Source of the DNA: CAYZMS01 sp964479625
GTDB taxonomy: Bacteria; Bacteroidota; Bacteroidia; Chitinophagales; Saprospiraceae
Length of the DNA stretch: 64,000 nucleotides
NCBI GenBank assembly: GCA_964479625.1
Contig: CAYZMS010000008.1
Location: forward strand, 1-64,000
Direction of reading: 5' to 3'
Position 1 is the first letter of the stretch. Each line of letters opens with the position of its first letter. Shown here piece by piece: positions 50,588-58,687 of this stretch. Below the pieces are notes generated by a model. That model saw nothing but the letters and a program-made list of their open reading frames with translations. It was not told the origin of the DNA and searched no databases. A program made the translations under genes and the position numbers.

Positions 50588-53089
50588 TTGATACCTACCC
50601 AAGATCACTTAAAACCCGTACAAGCCATTTTCAATGACTTGCCCTTACCCGTCTTGCTCGTGGAAAAGATGGGTAAAATTCTCTACGCCAGCCCAGCCGC
50701 AGGGGAGTTACTCAACCAAACTGATAAACAACTTAGAGGACAAACCTGGATTGGGATTGATGCCCATCTAAATTTGATTAACTGGACAAAAAAGTTGGAT
50801 CAACTACGCCAGGCCAATTCTAAGGTTTTGGAATATGAGACCGATATCCTCACTGATGATAGGTATTTTTTACCTGTTAAAGTAAAGCTTTCGGCTTATA
50901 GTGAGCAAGCAGTATTTGTCATTCTCGAAACTACCTTGCATCACACTATTCAAATGCATAAGCTAAAACAGCTATGCGACAGGTTTACCGCTGCACACTG
51001 GCATTACCTACCTATGAATGGCCAATGGTTTTGTTCGACAAACTCTAGAGAAATACTTCCATTTCAAGACATCAAATCGCTTGTCTTTAACGATCAAAAA
51101 TTTTTTGAACTGCTTAGAAAGCACTTTACAGAGGATTCCGTAAAAGGGTTTTCTGAAAAAATCCGTAATGGTATACAAACGGGAAGGCCCGCTTCTCATA
51201 CTTTTCAACTGATTGATCAAGCAGAGGAGTATACCTTTCAAATGGACTCCATTCGAAATCTCTTTCAAACGATTGTAATTTCTGGCCTGCTTACCCCAAA
51301 AGCAGCGCATTCTACACTTAGAACGGTTAGCAATCCCTCAAAGGATGAGACCTATGAGAACCAACGGGATGAACTCATCCAATTTACCATCGATAACGCT
51401 CATGAGCTAATACTTTGGGTTGGCCCCGAGGGCCTGGTCCGCTATGTCAATCAACGGTTTCTCGAGCGCACCGGGTACCAACGCCAGGAAGTCGAAGGGC
51501 AATCTATTTTGACCTTGTTCCCCTCCTCTGATGATACCTTCAGAAAAACCATCTGGGGCCAATTACGGGAGGAAAAAAAAATATCCCTGGAGGTGTCTCT
51601 GAAGTTGAAGACCCAGGAAACCATCCCGGTTCATGCCTCTTTGAATTATGTCGTGCATAAGGGTAAAGAATACGATTGCGTTTATCTTCGCGACTGGACC
51701 AGGAAGAAGGAGCGGGACATGCAGCTCCAATTGACCAAAACAGCCCTGGAAGCTGCCCGGGAGTTTGTAGTCTGGTTAGACCAGGGCCTTAGGATTATTT
51801 TTCTCAATAAGGCGGCACTTAAATTAGCAGGGGGCTCTACTGCTAACTGGATGGGCAGAAAGGTCAGAAAGTTATTACCGGGAATAAAAAAGAAGTGGAT
51901 ACTCGCAGAAGAAACACTGGAAACAGCTGTGCCTTCGGCTCAAGGTGGTACTGCTTACCTTGAGTTAAATTTTTCCCAACTGGAAGAAAACGATGTCATT
52001 TTTTATATGATCATCGGGCGGAATGTAACAGAGCGGGTAATGCGTCGCCGGGAACTGGAGAAAGCTTTTCAACAAATCGAAGAACTAAGCAATCAGTTGC
52101 AGGAAGAGAACCTTATCCTTAAGGAGGAAGTACGAGGCGACCAAAACTTAACCAATATTATCACCGTAAGTCCAAAATATCAATATATACTGGAACAGGT
52201 CAGCCAGGTAGCCGAAACGGATACTACTGTATTATTGCTAGGAGAAACCGGAACGGGAAAAGAATTACTGGCCAGGGCAGTACATACCCTAAGTGAACGG
52301 GAAGATCATCCGCTTATTAAAGTGAATTGCGCGGCAATCCCTCCCAACCTCATTGAAAGCGAATTATTCGGATATGAAAAAGGAGCCTTTACCGGCGCTC
52401 AAAATCGGAAAAAAGGCAGGTTTGAAGCCGCACACCGCGGGACTTTATTCCTGGATGAGATCGGAGAACTACCCCTCAACCTGCAGTCCAAACTCCTAAG
52501 CGTACTTCAGGAAGGAACCTTTGAGCGGGTTGGAGGTAACGAAACTATCGAGGTAGATGTACGGGTAATTGCCGCCACAAATCGTAAGCTGGAGGAAATG
52601 GTGAGCAATAATACCTTCAGAGCAGACCTGTATTACCGATTGAATGTTTTCCCCATTGTCAATATCCCCTTGCGGGAACGCCCCGAAGACATCCCGGTTT
52701 TAGCGGAATATTTTGCAAAACGCTTTGCTCAGCAACAAGGTAAAAAAATCAAGAAGCTCAATAGCGCTGACCTTAAACGATTAGAAAAATACCGCTTCCC
52801 GGGCAATGTACGGGAGTTAGAAAATATAGTTGAACGAGCAGTAGTCTTGTGCAAATCCAGTACACTATCCATCCCTCTCGATCAAAGAAGTGAAGCTCCT
52901 AAACTTAATGACAATATTTTCCTCACTTTTGAAGAAATGCAGCGGCAATACCTCATTGAGGCCCTTAAAAAAACAGGAGGCCGCATCACTGGCCCTGAAG
53001 GAGCCGGGCGCTTACTGGGCTTAAATGATCGAACCCTTATGTCCAAAATCCGTAAATTCGATATCCAAAAGAAGGAGTATTTGCTTTAA
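50588..53089 (+). CDS. PAS-domain sigma-54-dependent transcription activator
   Basis: An 833-residue enhancer-binding protein. The start appears to be TTG at 50588: the first Met (residue 28) lies inside the first PAS domain, and no other start codon is in frame close upstream. Order: PAS 1 at about 10-115, an unassigned linker at 120-255, PAS 2 at 260-380 (DNAHELILWVGPEGLVRYVN), PAS 3 at about 383-480, a coiled coil near 490-525 (ELEKAFQQIEELSNQLQEEN), AAA+ at about 525-760 with Walker A GETGTGKE near 551, GAFTGA near 598 and Walker B LFLDEIGELP near 620, and a Fis-type helix-turn-helix from about 790. No receiver domain is present, so it likely senses a ligand or redox state directly. Confidence 0.94.
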   Translation: MIPTQDHLKPVQAIFNDLPLPVLLVEKMGKILYASPAAGELLNQTDKQLRGQTWIGIDAHLNLINWTKKLDQLRQANSKVLEYETDILTDDRYFLPVKVKLSAYSEQAVFVILETTLHHTIQMHKLKQLCDRFTAAHWHYLPMNGQWFCSTNSREILPFQDIKSLVFNDQKFFELLRKHFTEDSVKGFSEKIRNGIQTGRPASHTFQLIDQAEEYTFQMDSIRNLFQTIVISGLLTPKAAHSTLRTVSNPSKDETYENQRDELIQFTIDNAHELILWVGPEGLVRYVNQRFLERTGYQRQEVEGQSILTLFPSSDDTFRKTIWGQLREEKKISLEVSLKLKTQETIPVHASLNYVVHKGKEYDCVYLRDWTRKKERDMQLQLTKTALEAAREFVVWLDQGLRIIFLNKAALKLAGGSTANWMGRKVRKLLPGIKKKWILAEETLETAVPSAQGGTAYLELNFSQLEENDVIFYMIIGRNVTERVMRRRELEKAFQQIEELSNQLQEENLILKEEVRGDQNLTNIITVSPKYQYILEQVSQVAETDTTVLLLGETGTGKELLARAVHTLSEREDHPLIKVNCAAIPPNLIESELFGYEKGAFTGAQNRKKGRFEAAHRGTLFLDEIGELPLNLQSKLLSVLQEGTFERVGGNETIEVDVRVIAATNRKLEEMVSNNTFRADLYYRLNVFPIVNIPLRERPEDIPVLAEYFAKRFAQQQGKKIKKLNSADLKRLEKYRFPGNVRELENIVERAVVLCKSSTLSIPLDQRSEAPKLNDNIFLTFEEMQRQYLIEALKKTGGRITGPEGAGRLLGLNDRTLMSKIRKFDIQKKEYLL

Positions 53090-53097
53090 TCCATGAA

Positions 53098-53133
53098 AAA
53101 AGGGTCAGATAGCAATGACTATCTAACCCTTTT
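53098..53133. terminator. bidirectional terminator
   Basis: AAAAGGGTCAGATAG (53098-53112) pairs with CTATCTAACCCTTTT (53119-53133) with one mismatch, between the convergent sigma-54 activator and lipoprotein genes. Confidence 0.8.
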
Positions 53134-53165
53134 CAGGACCACTAATGAAAAGAAGCTTATTTTCG

Positions 53166-53591
53166 TTACCTGATCTCTTTAAGTTCACGGTCAATTTCTT
53201 CAAGTGTTTTTTCGGTATCGCTTAGGAATTCTGCCCATCCATTTTGTATATCTTTTCCTATCTGATTCAGGCGGGTGTCAACTTTATCCCCCCAATCCTC
53301 AAGTTGATCTATACTCTTTTGGATATCACCCTGGGCACTTTCAGAAGCTGATCCCATCTCTTTTTCTAATTCCATGATGCGATCATCGATATCGCGGCGA
53401 GCTTCCCGAAGATCTGCCTTTAATGCTTCGCTCTCTGAACGAAAAACATCTGCAAGGTCCTGGCTGGCATCCTCCACACTCTCTGCTGCATTTTCCATAT
53501 GATCCTCAGCCGTTTGGTTGGATTCACAACTCATTACTAAACCTGTAATTCCGAAACAAAGGAATAACAAAATTTTTATAGCATATTTCAT
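53166..53591 (-). CDS. coiled-coil lipoprotein
   Basis: A 141-residue lipoprotein of unknown function, started at ATG 53591 (MKYAIKILLFLCFGITGLVM); ATG 53597 two codons earlier is an equal choice. The lipobox GLVMSC puts the modified Cys near residue 22. The rest is highly charged and heptad-like from SVEDASQDLADVFRSESEAL through ARRDIDDRIMELEKEMGSAS to TEKTLEEIDRELKEIR, so a trimeric or tetrameric coiled coil attached to a membrane is likely. The presence of such proteins in stress loci of this phylum is common, but no role is established. Confidence 0.75.
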   Translation of the reverse strand: MKYAIKILLFLCFGITGLVMSCESNQTAEDHMENAAESVEDASQDLADVFRSESEALKADLREARRDIDDRIMELEKEMGSASESAQGDIQKSIDQLEDWGDKVDTRLNQIGKDIQNGWAEFLSDTEKTLEEIDRELKEIR

Positions 53592-53856
53592 ATTCATCTC
53601 GTTTTTGTTAAAAATTTGAATTTCGGCTTTGGAACTTTCCGAAATTTGAAGTTGTTCAATTATTTCCAAAAAAATTACCACCATGGCAAGCATTCCATAC
53701 TTCCTACCTAAAAGGATGGTAAATGTTAAATCTGCAAACATCCCGGTAAAGCTTTGGGTTAAGGAAGAACATTAGAGGTCCTCTTTTCTCTTTTACATGG
53801 TAAAAAATGGTTAATCTTTCTTAAAATATGGGCCAATTAGTTAAAATTAAGGTGTT

Positions 53857-54192
53857 TTGAGTATCCCACACGATTCCCAAAAGGACATTGACTGCTGGCT
53901 TGAAAACAGTGAGCAAAGCCTCGTTGTGGTAGTTTTCACCGCCTTGTGGTCAGGGAATAGTCGAATTTTAATGACCTATTTAAATGCTATTGCCAAAAGC
54001 GAAGATGCTTTATTGATATTCCAAGTGGACGTAGAAGCCAAGCCTGAGCTTGGTAAAGAATTTAGTATACATTTTGTTCCTACCACAATTATTTTCAGGA
54101 ATCGGGAAATTGTCGATTACTTTAGCCTGCCTCTTTCCAAAAAAAAATTGAGCCACCGTATCCTTGCTCTCCTTTCAGATGACTGGGATTAA
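53857..54192 (+). CDS. thioredoxin-fold protein lacking both active-site cysteines
   Basis: A 111-residue protein with the thioredoxin pattern: VVVVFTALWSGNSRILMTYL at about residues 22-41 where thioredoxin has WCGPCK, then LLIFQVDVEAKPELGKEF and the cis-Pro strand HFVPTTIIFRN near 72-82. The pair of catalytic Cys is absent (WSGNSR), so disulfide exchange is not possible there. The start is TTG at 53857, because a stop sits three codons upstream and no Met occurs before residue 38. It may serve as a binding or chaperone version of the fold. The same-strand neighbour is the receiver-like gene 191 bases on. Confidence 0.72.
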   Translation: MSIPHDSQKDIDCWLENSEQSLVVVVFTALWSGNSRILMTYLNAIAKSEDALLIFQVDVEAKPELGKEFSIHFVPTTIIFRNREIVDYFSLPLSKKKLSHRILALLSDDWD

Positions 54193-54398
54193 TCCCTGCC
54201 AGGTAGTTAACAAGCTGTTATCCTATGTTATGAATCATTAATGAAGCGATCAATCCTATTCTGGAAGTCGTTCCAAAGAAAAATAAAAAGGGAATAACAG
54301 GCTTGGTTGATCTAGTATCAAAAAGGCTTCTCTGGTTTTTCAACGGGGCCTGACAAAGATCTTCGAATAAAATCATAACAATCTTGTTAAAAACATCG

Positions 54399-54992
54399 AT
54401 GTCTATGTCAGCTGTACCTACCGCCTTTCAGAGATCTCCCCTTTCAAGGAATACCCAAATGATCGAACAGACACTTAGAATATTCATCCTGGAGAAGGAT
54501 AAAAAACAGGCTGCCCGTTTAAAAGCTGCCATACAGAAACAGGCCCCCAGAGCCATTTTCACCCTGGCCAGAGACGAGCAGGAATTCTTGGATAAACTGA
54601 GCTGGGGCAGGCATGATCTTATTATCAAACACCATCGGCAAAATTGCTACTATTTGCCTGATGTTTCTCAAATTATCCGGAGAATAGCTTCTGAAACCCC
54701 TTTACTGTTGCTAACTGATAGCGAACAACCCAAAGTTAAGCCACGAAGAATGATCAGCCTGGAAATGATCAGCTTTATAAGCTACACTGAGCTGACGAAT
54801 GACAGGAGTAGCCTTTTGAATCAAACCCTTCGGAAAGCCCTACAACTGAAAGAGTTGAAAAATGAGGCTTTTCAAATGGATTTAAGCAAAGAAAGGATGG
54901 TTCAAAAAGCTCTATTCCTTTTAAATCAGGCAGCAGATTTTGAAAATAAAAGTTTGGTCATGGAGCTTCTGCAATCGGCTCTGAAAAGTTAG
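54399..54992 (+). CDS. receiver-like protein without phospho-acceptor Asp
   Basis: A 197-residue protein that looks like a response-regulator receiver domain followed by a helical tail. The domain begins with LRIFILEKDKKQAARLKAAI (about residues 26-45), keeps the central LARDEQEFLDKLSWGRHDLI and has LLLLTDSEQPKVK near 105-117 and a FISYTEL segment near 128. Where the phosphorylated Asp should be (normally DLIILD) it reads DLIIKHH, so phospho-signalling is unlikely. The last 60 residues form charged helices and I see no DNA-binding motif. ATG 54399 is my choice, and ATG 54459 (MIEQTLRIF) is possible. Confidence 0.6.
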   Translation: MSMSAVPTAFQRSPLSRNTQMIEQTLRIFILEKDKKQAARLKAAIQKQAPRAIFTLARDEQEFLDKLSWGRHDLIIKHHRQNCYYLPDVSQIIRRIASETPLLLLTDSEQPKVKPRRMISLEMISFISYTELTNDRSSLLNQTLRKALQLKELKNEAFQMDLSKERMVQKALFLLNQAADFENKSLVMELLQSALKS

Positions 54993-55030
54993 GAGAGGAG
55001 AATTTCGAATAAAGGATTAAAAGAAAGGAA

Positions 55031-55077
55031 AAAATGGCTGCCTCAACAGCTTTTTATCACTTTGAGACAGTCATTTT
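55031..55077. terminator. bidirectional terminator
   Basis: AAAATGGCTGCCTCAA (55031-55046) pairs with TTTGAGACAGTCATTTT (55061-55077) using G-U pairs, between two convergent genes. The arm shares the GGCTGxCTCAA core seen elsewhere in the window. Confidence 0.75.
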
Positions 55078-55081
55078 TATT

Positions 55082-55432
55082 TTAAATGTCGTAAGTGGCG
55101 GTAGGTACAGCCACCAAGCGCTCCATTCGAATAGGGTCTCCGGTTTTTTGATCAATGCCATAGGTTCCATTTCCGATCCGCATTAGAGCGGCCTCAATCT
55201 CTCCTTTTCGCTTGCGCTCCGCTTCGATCAATTCGACCAGCCGTTGGCGGATTTGATCTCGTTTTGCATCATCTCCGTAACTGTCGTTCCGTTCCTGAGC
55301 TCTTGCCAGTTGAGGTAATTCCTGTTCCTCCAATTCTTGCAGCCTGGTTGTCACTTTTTTGTGTTCAGACTTCAAGTTATTTTCGAACGTCATTAGTTGC
55401 TCGCTTGTCAATGATGGATGTGGTTGTGCCAT
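55082..55432 (-). CDS. DksA/TraR-like protein without zinc cysteines
   Basis: A 116-residue protein started at ATG 55432 (MAQPHPSLTSEQLMTFENNL); the frame opens to 55456. A long helical hairpin (about residues 10-85) ends in GNGTYGIDQKTGDPIRMERL, the C-terminal DksA motif in which the zinc cysteines (GTYGICxxC type) are replaced by Ile-Asp and others, and closes with VAVPTATYDI. DksA-family members act on RNA polymerase and ppGpp signalling. Loss of the zinc ligands is seen in some relatives and may give redox-independent activity. It lies 57 bases downstream of the ABC permease gene on the same strand. Confidence 0.8.
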   Translation of the reverse strand: MAQPHPSLTSEQLMTFENNLKSEHKKVTTRLQELEEQELPQLARAQERNDSYGDDAKRDQIRQRLVELIEAERKRKGEIEAALMRIGNGTYGIDQKTGDPIRMERLVAVPTATYDI

Positions 55433-55488
55433 ACTTATTTTTACTATGGAACCCACTTATGGCTAATAATTGTTCGATATGTTTTTAA

Positions 55489-56784
55489 CTACCCCTCACT
55501 CAGGGTATCCGAAATATTCGTCCGGCTAGCCTGCAGCGCCGGGATAAGCGCAGCTAATAAGCCGATCAATAGAGCTCCTCCCAAAATCCAGAGTTCTTCG
55601 GGCAGGAAAGTCCAGCCCGTAAAGCTATATCGGTAACTGGATGCCAGTGCTCCGGCTAATAGTTCCATTGCCAAATGGCTTAATAACAGTCCAAGCAATG
55701 CACCGGACAGGGCCAGCAAAATGCCTTCAATTAAGATCAAAGCAAATATGCCGCTACGCGATGAACCCATGGTACGCATCAGTGCCAGCTCGTATCGACG
55801 CTCCCGAAGAGAAGAATAAAGAGAAATAAAAACACTGAGTCCCGAGACCGCAATAATTATAAAAGCCAGCCAACGCAAGGCGTCTGTTCCTACGCCTAAT
55901 AAACTGTACAAGCGGTTCATTTCAATAGCAGGGGTGGCAGCAAGAAAATCTGTGTTTTCATTTATAGATCGCTGCATATTCAAAGCTTGATAATTGCGCC
56001 CTTTGAATTTAACCAATATGGAAGTGATCGATTCTTCCTCGAATGCGGTTAGGGGTTTGTCAATAGGATAAGCAGGCTGTTGTTCTGCCTGAACCTCTTC
56101 GTCTTCGTGTTCATGCTCTTGGTCGCTTTTTGATTCCGACATATCGGGTTCTTCCTCATGATCGTGAACGGCCCATACACTTTGGGAACTGGTCAGGATC
56201 AATTGGTCGATCACGGCACCTGTTGGTTCAAAAATACCGACCACTACGAAAGCCTCTGCATCATGATGGATCAGATCGTCGTCTTCCACCAGGCCATGGG
56301 AACTTTTGAAGGTATCCCCTAACTGTATATTTAAAGCATCAGCCACTGCTGCCCCGACAGTTACTTCCATAACCTCCGACCAGGATTCTCCAAGGGCTAT
56401 TTGAGCATTGTACAGATCAGGAAATTCGGGACTGGTTCCTACTATCCTGTAGCCCCGATGGCTATCTCCCAGGGAAATTGGGATAGCTTGACTGATCAGG
56501 GGGTGACCAGGATTTAAAAAGGCCTTTACCTTCGAAATAGGTACATTACCCGTTGGCGAATCGATATGGTACATGCTCGAAAGGATGAGCTGCAAGGGGC
56601 TCCCCTTAGCACCGATCACCAAATCGATGCCGGCGAGGTTTTTTTCAAACTTGTCCTGCAACTGGCGGTTTAGCAATAACAACAAAGAAACCAAACCTAC
56701 TCCCAAAGCGAACAATAATAGGCTCAACCCGGTATTCCAGGGTTTGAACATAAGGTTCTTCCAACTTAATCGAAAAAAGTTCAT
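55489..56784 (-). CDS. ABC transporter permease, FtsX/MacB type with His/acid-rich loop
   Basis: Inner-membrane permease of 431 residues with four membrane segments: LSLLLFALGVGLVSLLLLL (about 19-37), then a large periplasmic domain (about 40-310), LAFIIIAVSGLSVFISLYSS, and two segments near the C terminus (FALILIEGILLALSGALLGL and LWILGGALLIGLLAALIPAL). The periplasmic domain carries SSHGLVEDDDLIHHDAEAF and then a stretch of about 30 residues (207-236) made almost entirely of His, Glu, Asp and Ser. This resembles FtsX-type permeases that accompany zinc- or metal-related systems. The ATP-binding gene is 12 bases upstream and they form one operon. Confidence 0.85.
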   Translation of the reverse strand: MNFFRLSWKNLMFKPWNTGLSLLLFALGVGLVSLLLLLNRQLQDKFEKNLAGIDLVIGAKGSPLQLILSSMYHIDSPTGNVPISKVKAFLNPGHPLISQAIPISLGDSHRGYRIVGTSPEFPDLYNAQIALGESWSEVMEVTVGAAVADALNIQLGDTFKSSHGLVEDDDLIHHDAEAFVVVGIFEPTGAVIDQLILTSSQSVWAVHDHEEEPDMSESKSDQEHEHEDEEVQAEQQPAYPIDKPLTAFEEESITSILVKFKGRNYQALNMQRSINENTDFLAATPAIEMNRLYSLLGVGTDALRWLAFIIIAVSGLSVFISLYSSLRERRYELALMRTMGSSRSGIFALILIEGILLALSGALLGLLLSHLAMELLAGALASSYRYSFTGWTFLPEELWILGGALLIGLLAALIPALQASRTNISDTLSEG

Positions 56785-56796
56785 GTAATGGTTGGT

Positions 56797-57441
56797 TTAG
56801 GAATTTACCGCCTGGTTCAATTGAACTTGTTTATCAAATGTTTCTTTCAGGCGATTATCATGAGTAACGATAAGTAAAACTGCCTGTACAGCCTCTGCTT
56901 GTTCCTTAAGCAGTTGTAGTACCCCCTGACAATTGTGGTCGTCTAGAGCAGAAGTCGGCTCATCCGCTAATAGAATGCCAGGTTGATTGATTATTGCCCG
57001 GGCAATGGAGGCGCGTTGTCGTTCCCCGACGCTTAAATTGGCTGGAAGGGATTTACTTTTGTGCTCCAGGCCGAGCCGGGAAAGGAGTTCCTGTATGCGA
57101 TTTAAATCTACAGGCCTACCTGCTAGGCGTTGGGCCAACGCTAGATTCTCGGCAACATTTAGGGCGCGCACAAAATGAGCAGTTTGGAATACGATCCCGA
57201 TATTTCGGCCGCGAAAGTGGTCCAGTGCGGCACCGGAGAGCTGCTCCATGGCCGTATCCCGAATTTTGATAGTCCCCGAACTTGGTCGTAAAAGCCCTCC
57301 CAAAAGGTGCAGCAGGGTGGTTTTCCCACTGCCGGATTGCCCCAGTAAAAGCCAGTGCTCCCCCTGCTTACATTGGATATCAGGGAAATACATGGGGCTA
57401 CTGGTCGGATAGGAAAAAGTCAGATCACGGGTTTCAAGCAT
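56797..57441 (-). CDS. ABC transporter ATP-binding protein, LolD/MacB type
   Basis: The 214-residue ATPase of the exporter whose permease follows. All nucleotide-site parts are present: Walker A GQSGSGKTT (about residues 34-42), Q-loop FQTAHFVRALNVAENL near 85-100, the signature NLSVGERQRASIARAI near 135-150, Walker B ILLADEPTSALD near 156-167 and the switch His in LIVTHDNRL near 189. The typical size and 12-base spacing fit a two-gene transporter. It is divergent from dnaN. Confidence 0.92.
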   Translation of the reverse strand: MLETRDLTFSYPTSSPMYFPDIQCKQGEHWLLLGQSGSGKTTLLHLLGGLLRPSSGTIKIRDTAMEQLSGAALDHFRGRNIGIVFQTAHFVRALNVAENLALAQRLAGRPVDLNRIQELLSRLGLEHKSKSLPANLSVGERQRASIARAIINQPGILLADEPTSALDDHNCQGVLQLLKEQAEAVQAVLLIVTHDNRLKETFDKQVQLNQAVNS

Positions 57442-57489
57442 AGCGATAGGATCATTTTTTAAAAGTAATTAAGTAAAAAAAAGGATTTC

Positions 57490-57536
57490 CACCTTCTATT
57501 AGTTTTTTTAAGCACAAAAAAATTAAATAGAAGGTG
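57490..57536. promoter_or_regulatory. 11-bp inverted repeat upstream of dnaN
   Basis: CACCTTCTATT (57490-57500) and AATAGAAGGTG (57526-57536) are perfect arms, with T- and A-runs inside that can extend the stem. Located between the divergent ABC ATPase (minus) and dnaN (plus). TAGCTTTC (57547-57554) near it resembles a -7 box. Candidate operator or hairpin. Confidence 0.45.
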
Positions 57537-57570
57537 TAAATTCGTAGCTTTCACCGTAAAATCAGCTTTC

Positions 57571-58686
57571 ATGAAGTTTAGCGTTTCCTCTTCAGAATTA
57601 TTGAAGCAATTGCAAGTGGCAGCGGGCTCTATCGGGTCCAATCCTGTTTTGCCAATTCTGGAAGACTTTCTTTTTACCATTTCCGGCAACCAGCTATCCA
57701 TTGCCGCAACTGACTTGGAAACGTCTATAACCACCAATATGGAAGTCAATGCCGATGCCGACGGTAGCGTAGCAGTACCTGCCCGGATCTTATTGGACAC
57801 GCTGAAGGCGCTTCCTCAACAACCCATTACTTTTGATATTAATGAGGAAAATTATGCTATCCAGATCACTTCGGCTTACGGGAAGTATCGTTTAGCCGGA
57901 GAGAATGGAGCGGATTTTCCCGCCATTCCCGAGCCAGATGATGTAGACAAGGTCACCCTTCCAGCCAACGTGCTGATGCAGGCGATCAACCGAACTATTT
58001 TCGCCACCAGTAATGACGAATTAAGGCCTGCCATGTCAGGCGTTTACTTCCAGGTCGATTTCACTAAACTCATTCTGGTAGCTACCGATGCACATAAACT
58101 GGTGAAATACACCTATGGCGGCCTTTCCAGCGAAGTTTCTACCTCCTTTATTATCCCCAAAAAAGCCTTAAATCTGTTGAAAGGCGTTTTAACTGCAGGG
58201 GAAGAGGTGCAAATGTCTTTCAATAAAGCAAATGCTTTTTTCCAGTTTGGCGATACGCACCTGGTTTGCCGCTTAATTGACGCCCGCTATCCCGATTATA
58301 ATGCCGTTATCCCGGTGGATAACCCCAACGTGCTGAGTATCTCCAGAACGGATTTTTTGAATTCCCTCAAACGGATTGCGATATACGCCAATAAAACTAC
58401 TAACCAGGTCATCCTGAATATCAACGACGGAAGCTTGACCGTCTCCGCTCAGGATCTGGATTTTTCGAATGAAGCCACCGAACAATTGAGTTGTACCTTC
58501 AATGGCGATGCAATGAATATCGGTTTTAATGCCAAATTTCTGGTGGAGATGTTAAACGTTCTCGAATCCGAAGAGGTACGCCTGGAGATGTCAACCTCCA
58601 CCCGGGCGGGGATTTTGCTCCCCATGGAAGAAGTGGAAGGAGAAGACATTCTGATGCTGGTAATGCCGGTCATGTTAAGCAATTAA
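57571..58686 (+). CDS. dnaN: DNA polymerase III beta clamp
   Basis: The 371-residue sliding clamp that tethers the replicative polymerase to DNA. It starts MKFSVSSSELLKQLQVAAGS, has three clamp folds at about residues 1-120, 128-245 and 248-371, with the characteristic LPILEDFLF (about 28-36), VPARILLDTLKALP (about 69-82), LRPAMSGVYF (about 151-160), ATDAHKLVKY (about 171-180) and FLNSLKRIAIYANK (about 261-274). The C terminus MLVMPVMLSN ends with the usual conserved tail. It is 1 base before a lipoprotein gene, and dnaA is not in the window. Confidence 0.97.
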   Translation: MKFSVSSSELLKQLQVAAGSIGSNPVLPILEDFLFTISGNQLSIAATDLETSITTNMEVNADADGSVAVPARILLDTLKALPQQPITFDINEENYAIQITSAYGKYRLAGENGADFPAIPEPDDVDKVTLPANVLMQAINRTIFATSNDELRPAMSGVYFQVDFTKLILVATDAHKLVKYTYGGLSSEVSTSFIIPKKALNLLKGVLTAGEEVQMSFNKANAFFQFGDTHLVCRLIDARYPDYNAVIPVDNPNVLSISRTDFLNSLKRIAIYANKTTNQVILNINDGSLTVSAQDLDFSNEATEQLSCTFNGDAMNIGFNAKFLVEMLNVLESEEVRLEMSTSTRAGILLPMEEVEGEDILMLVMPVMLSN

Positions 58687-58687
58687 A

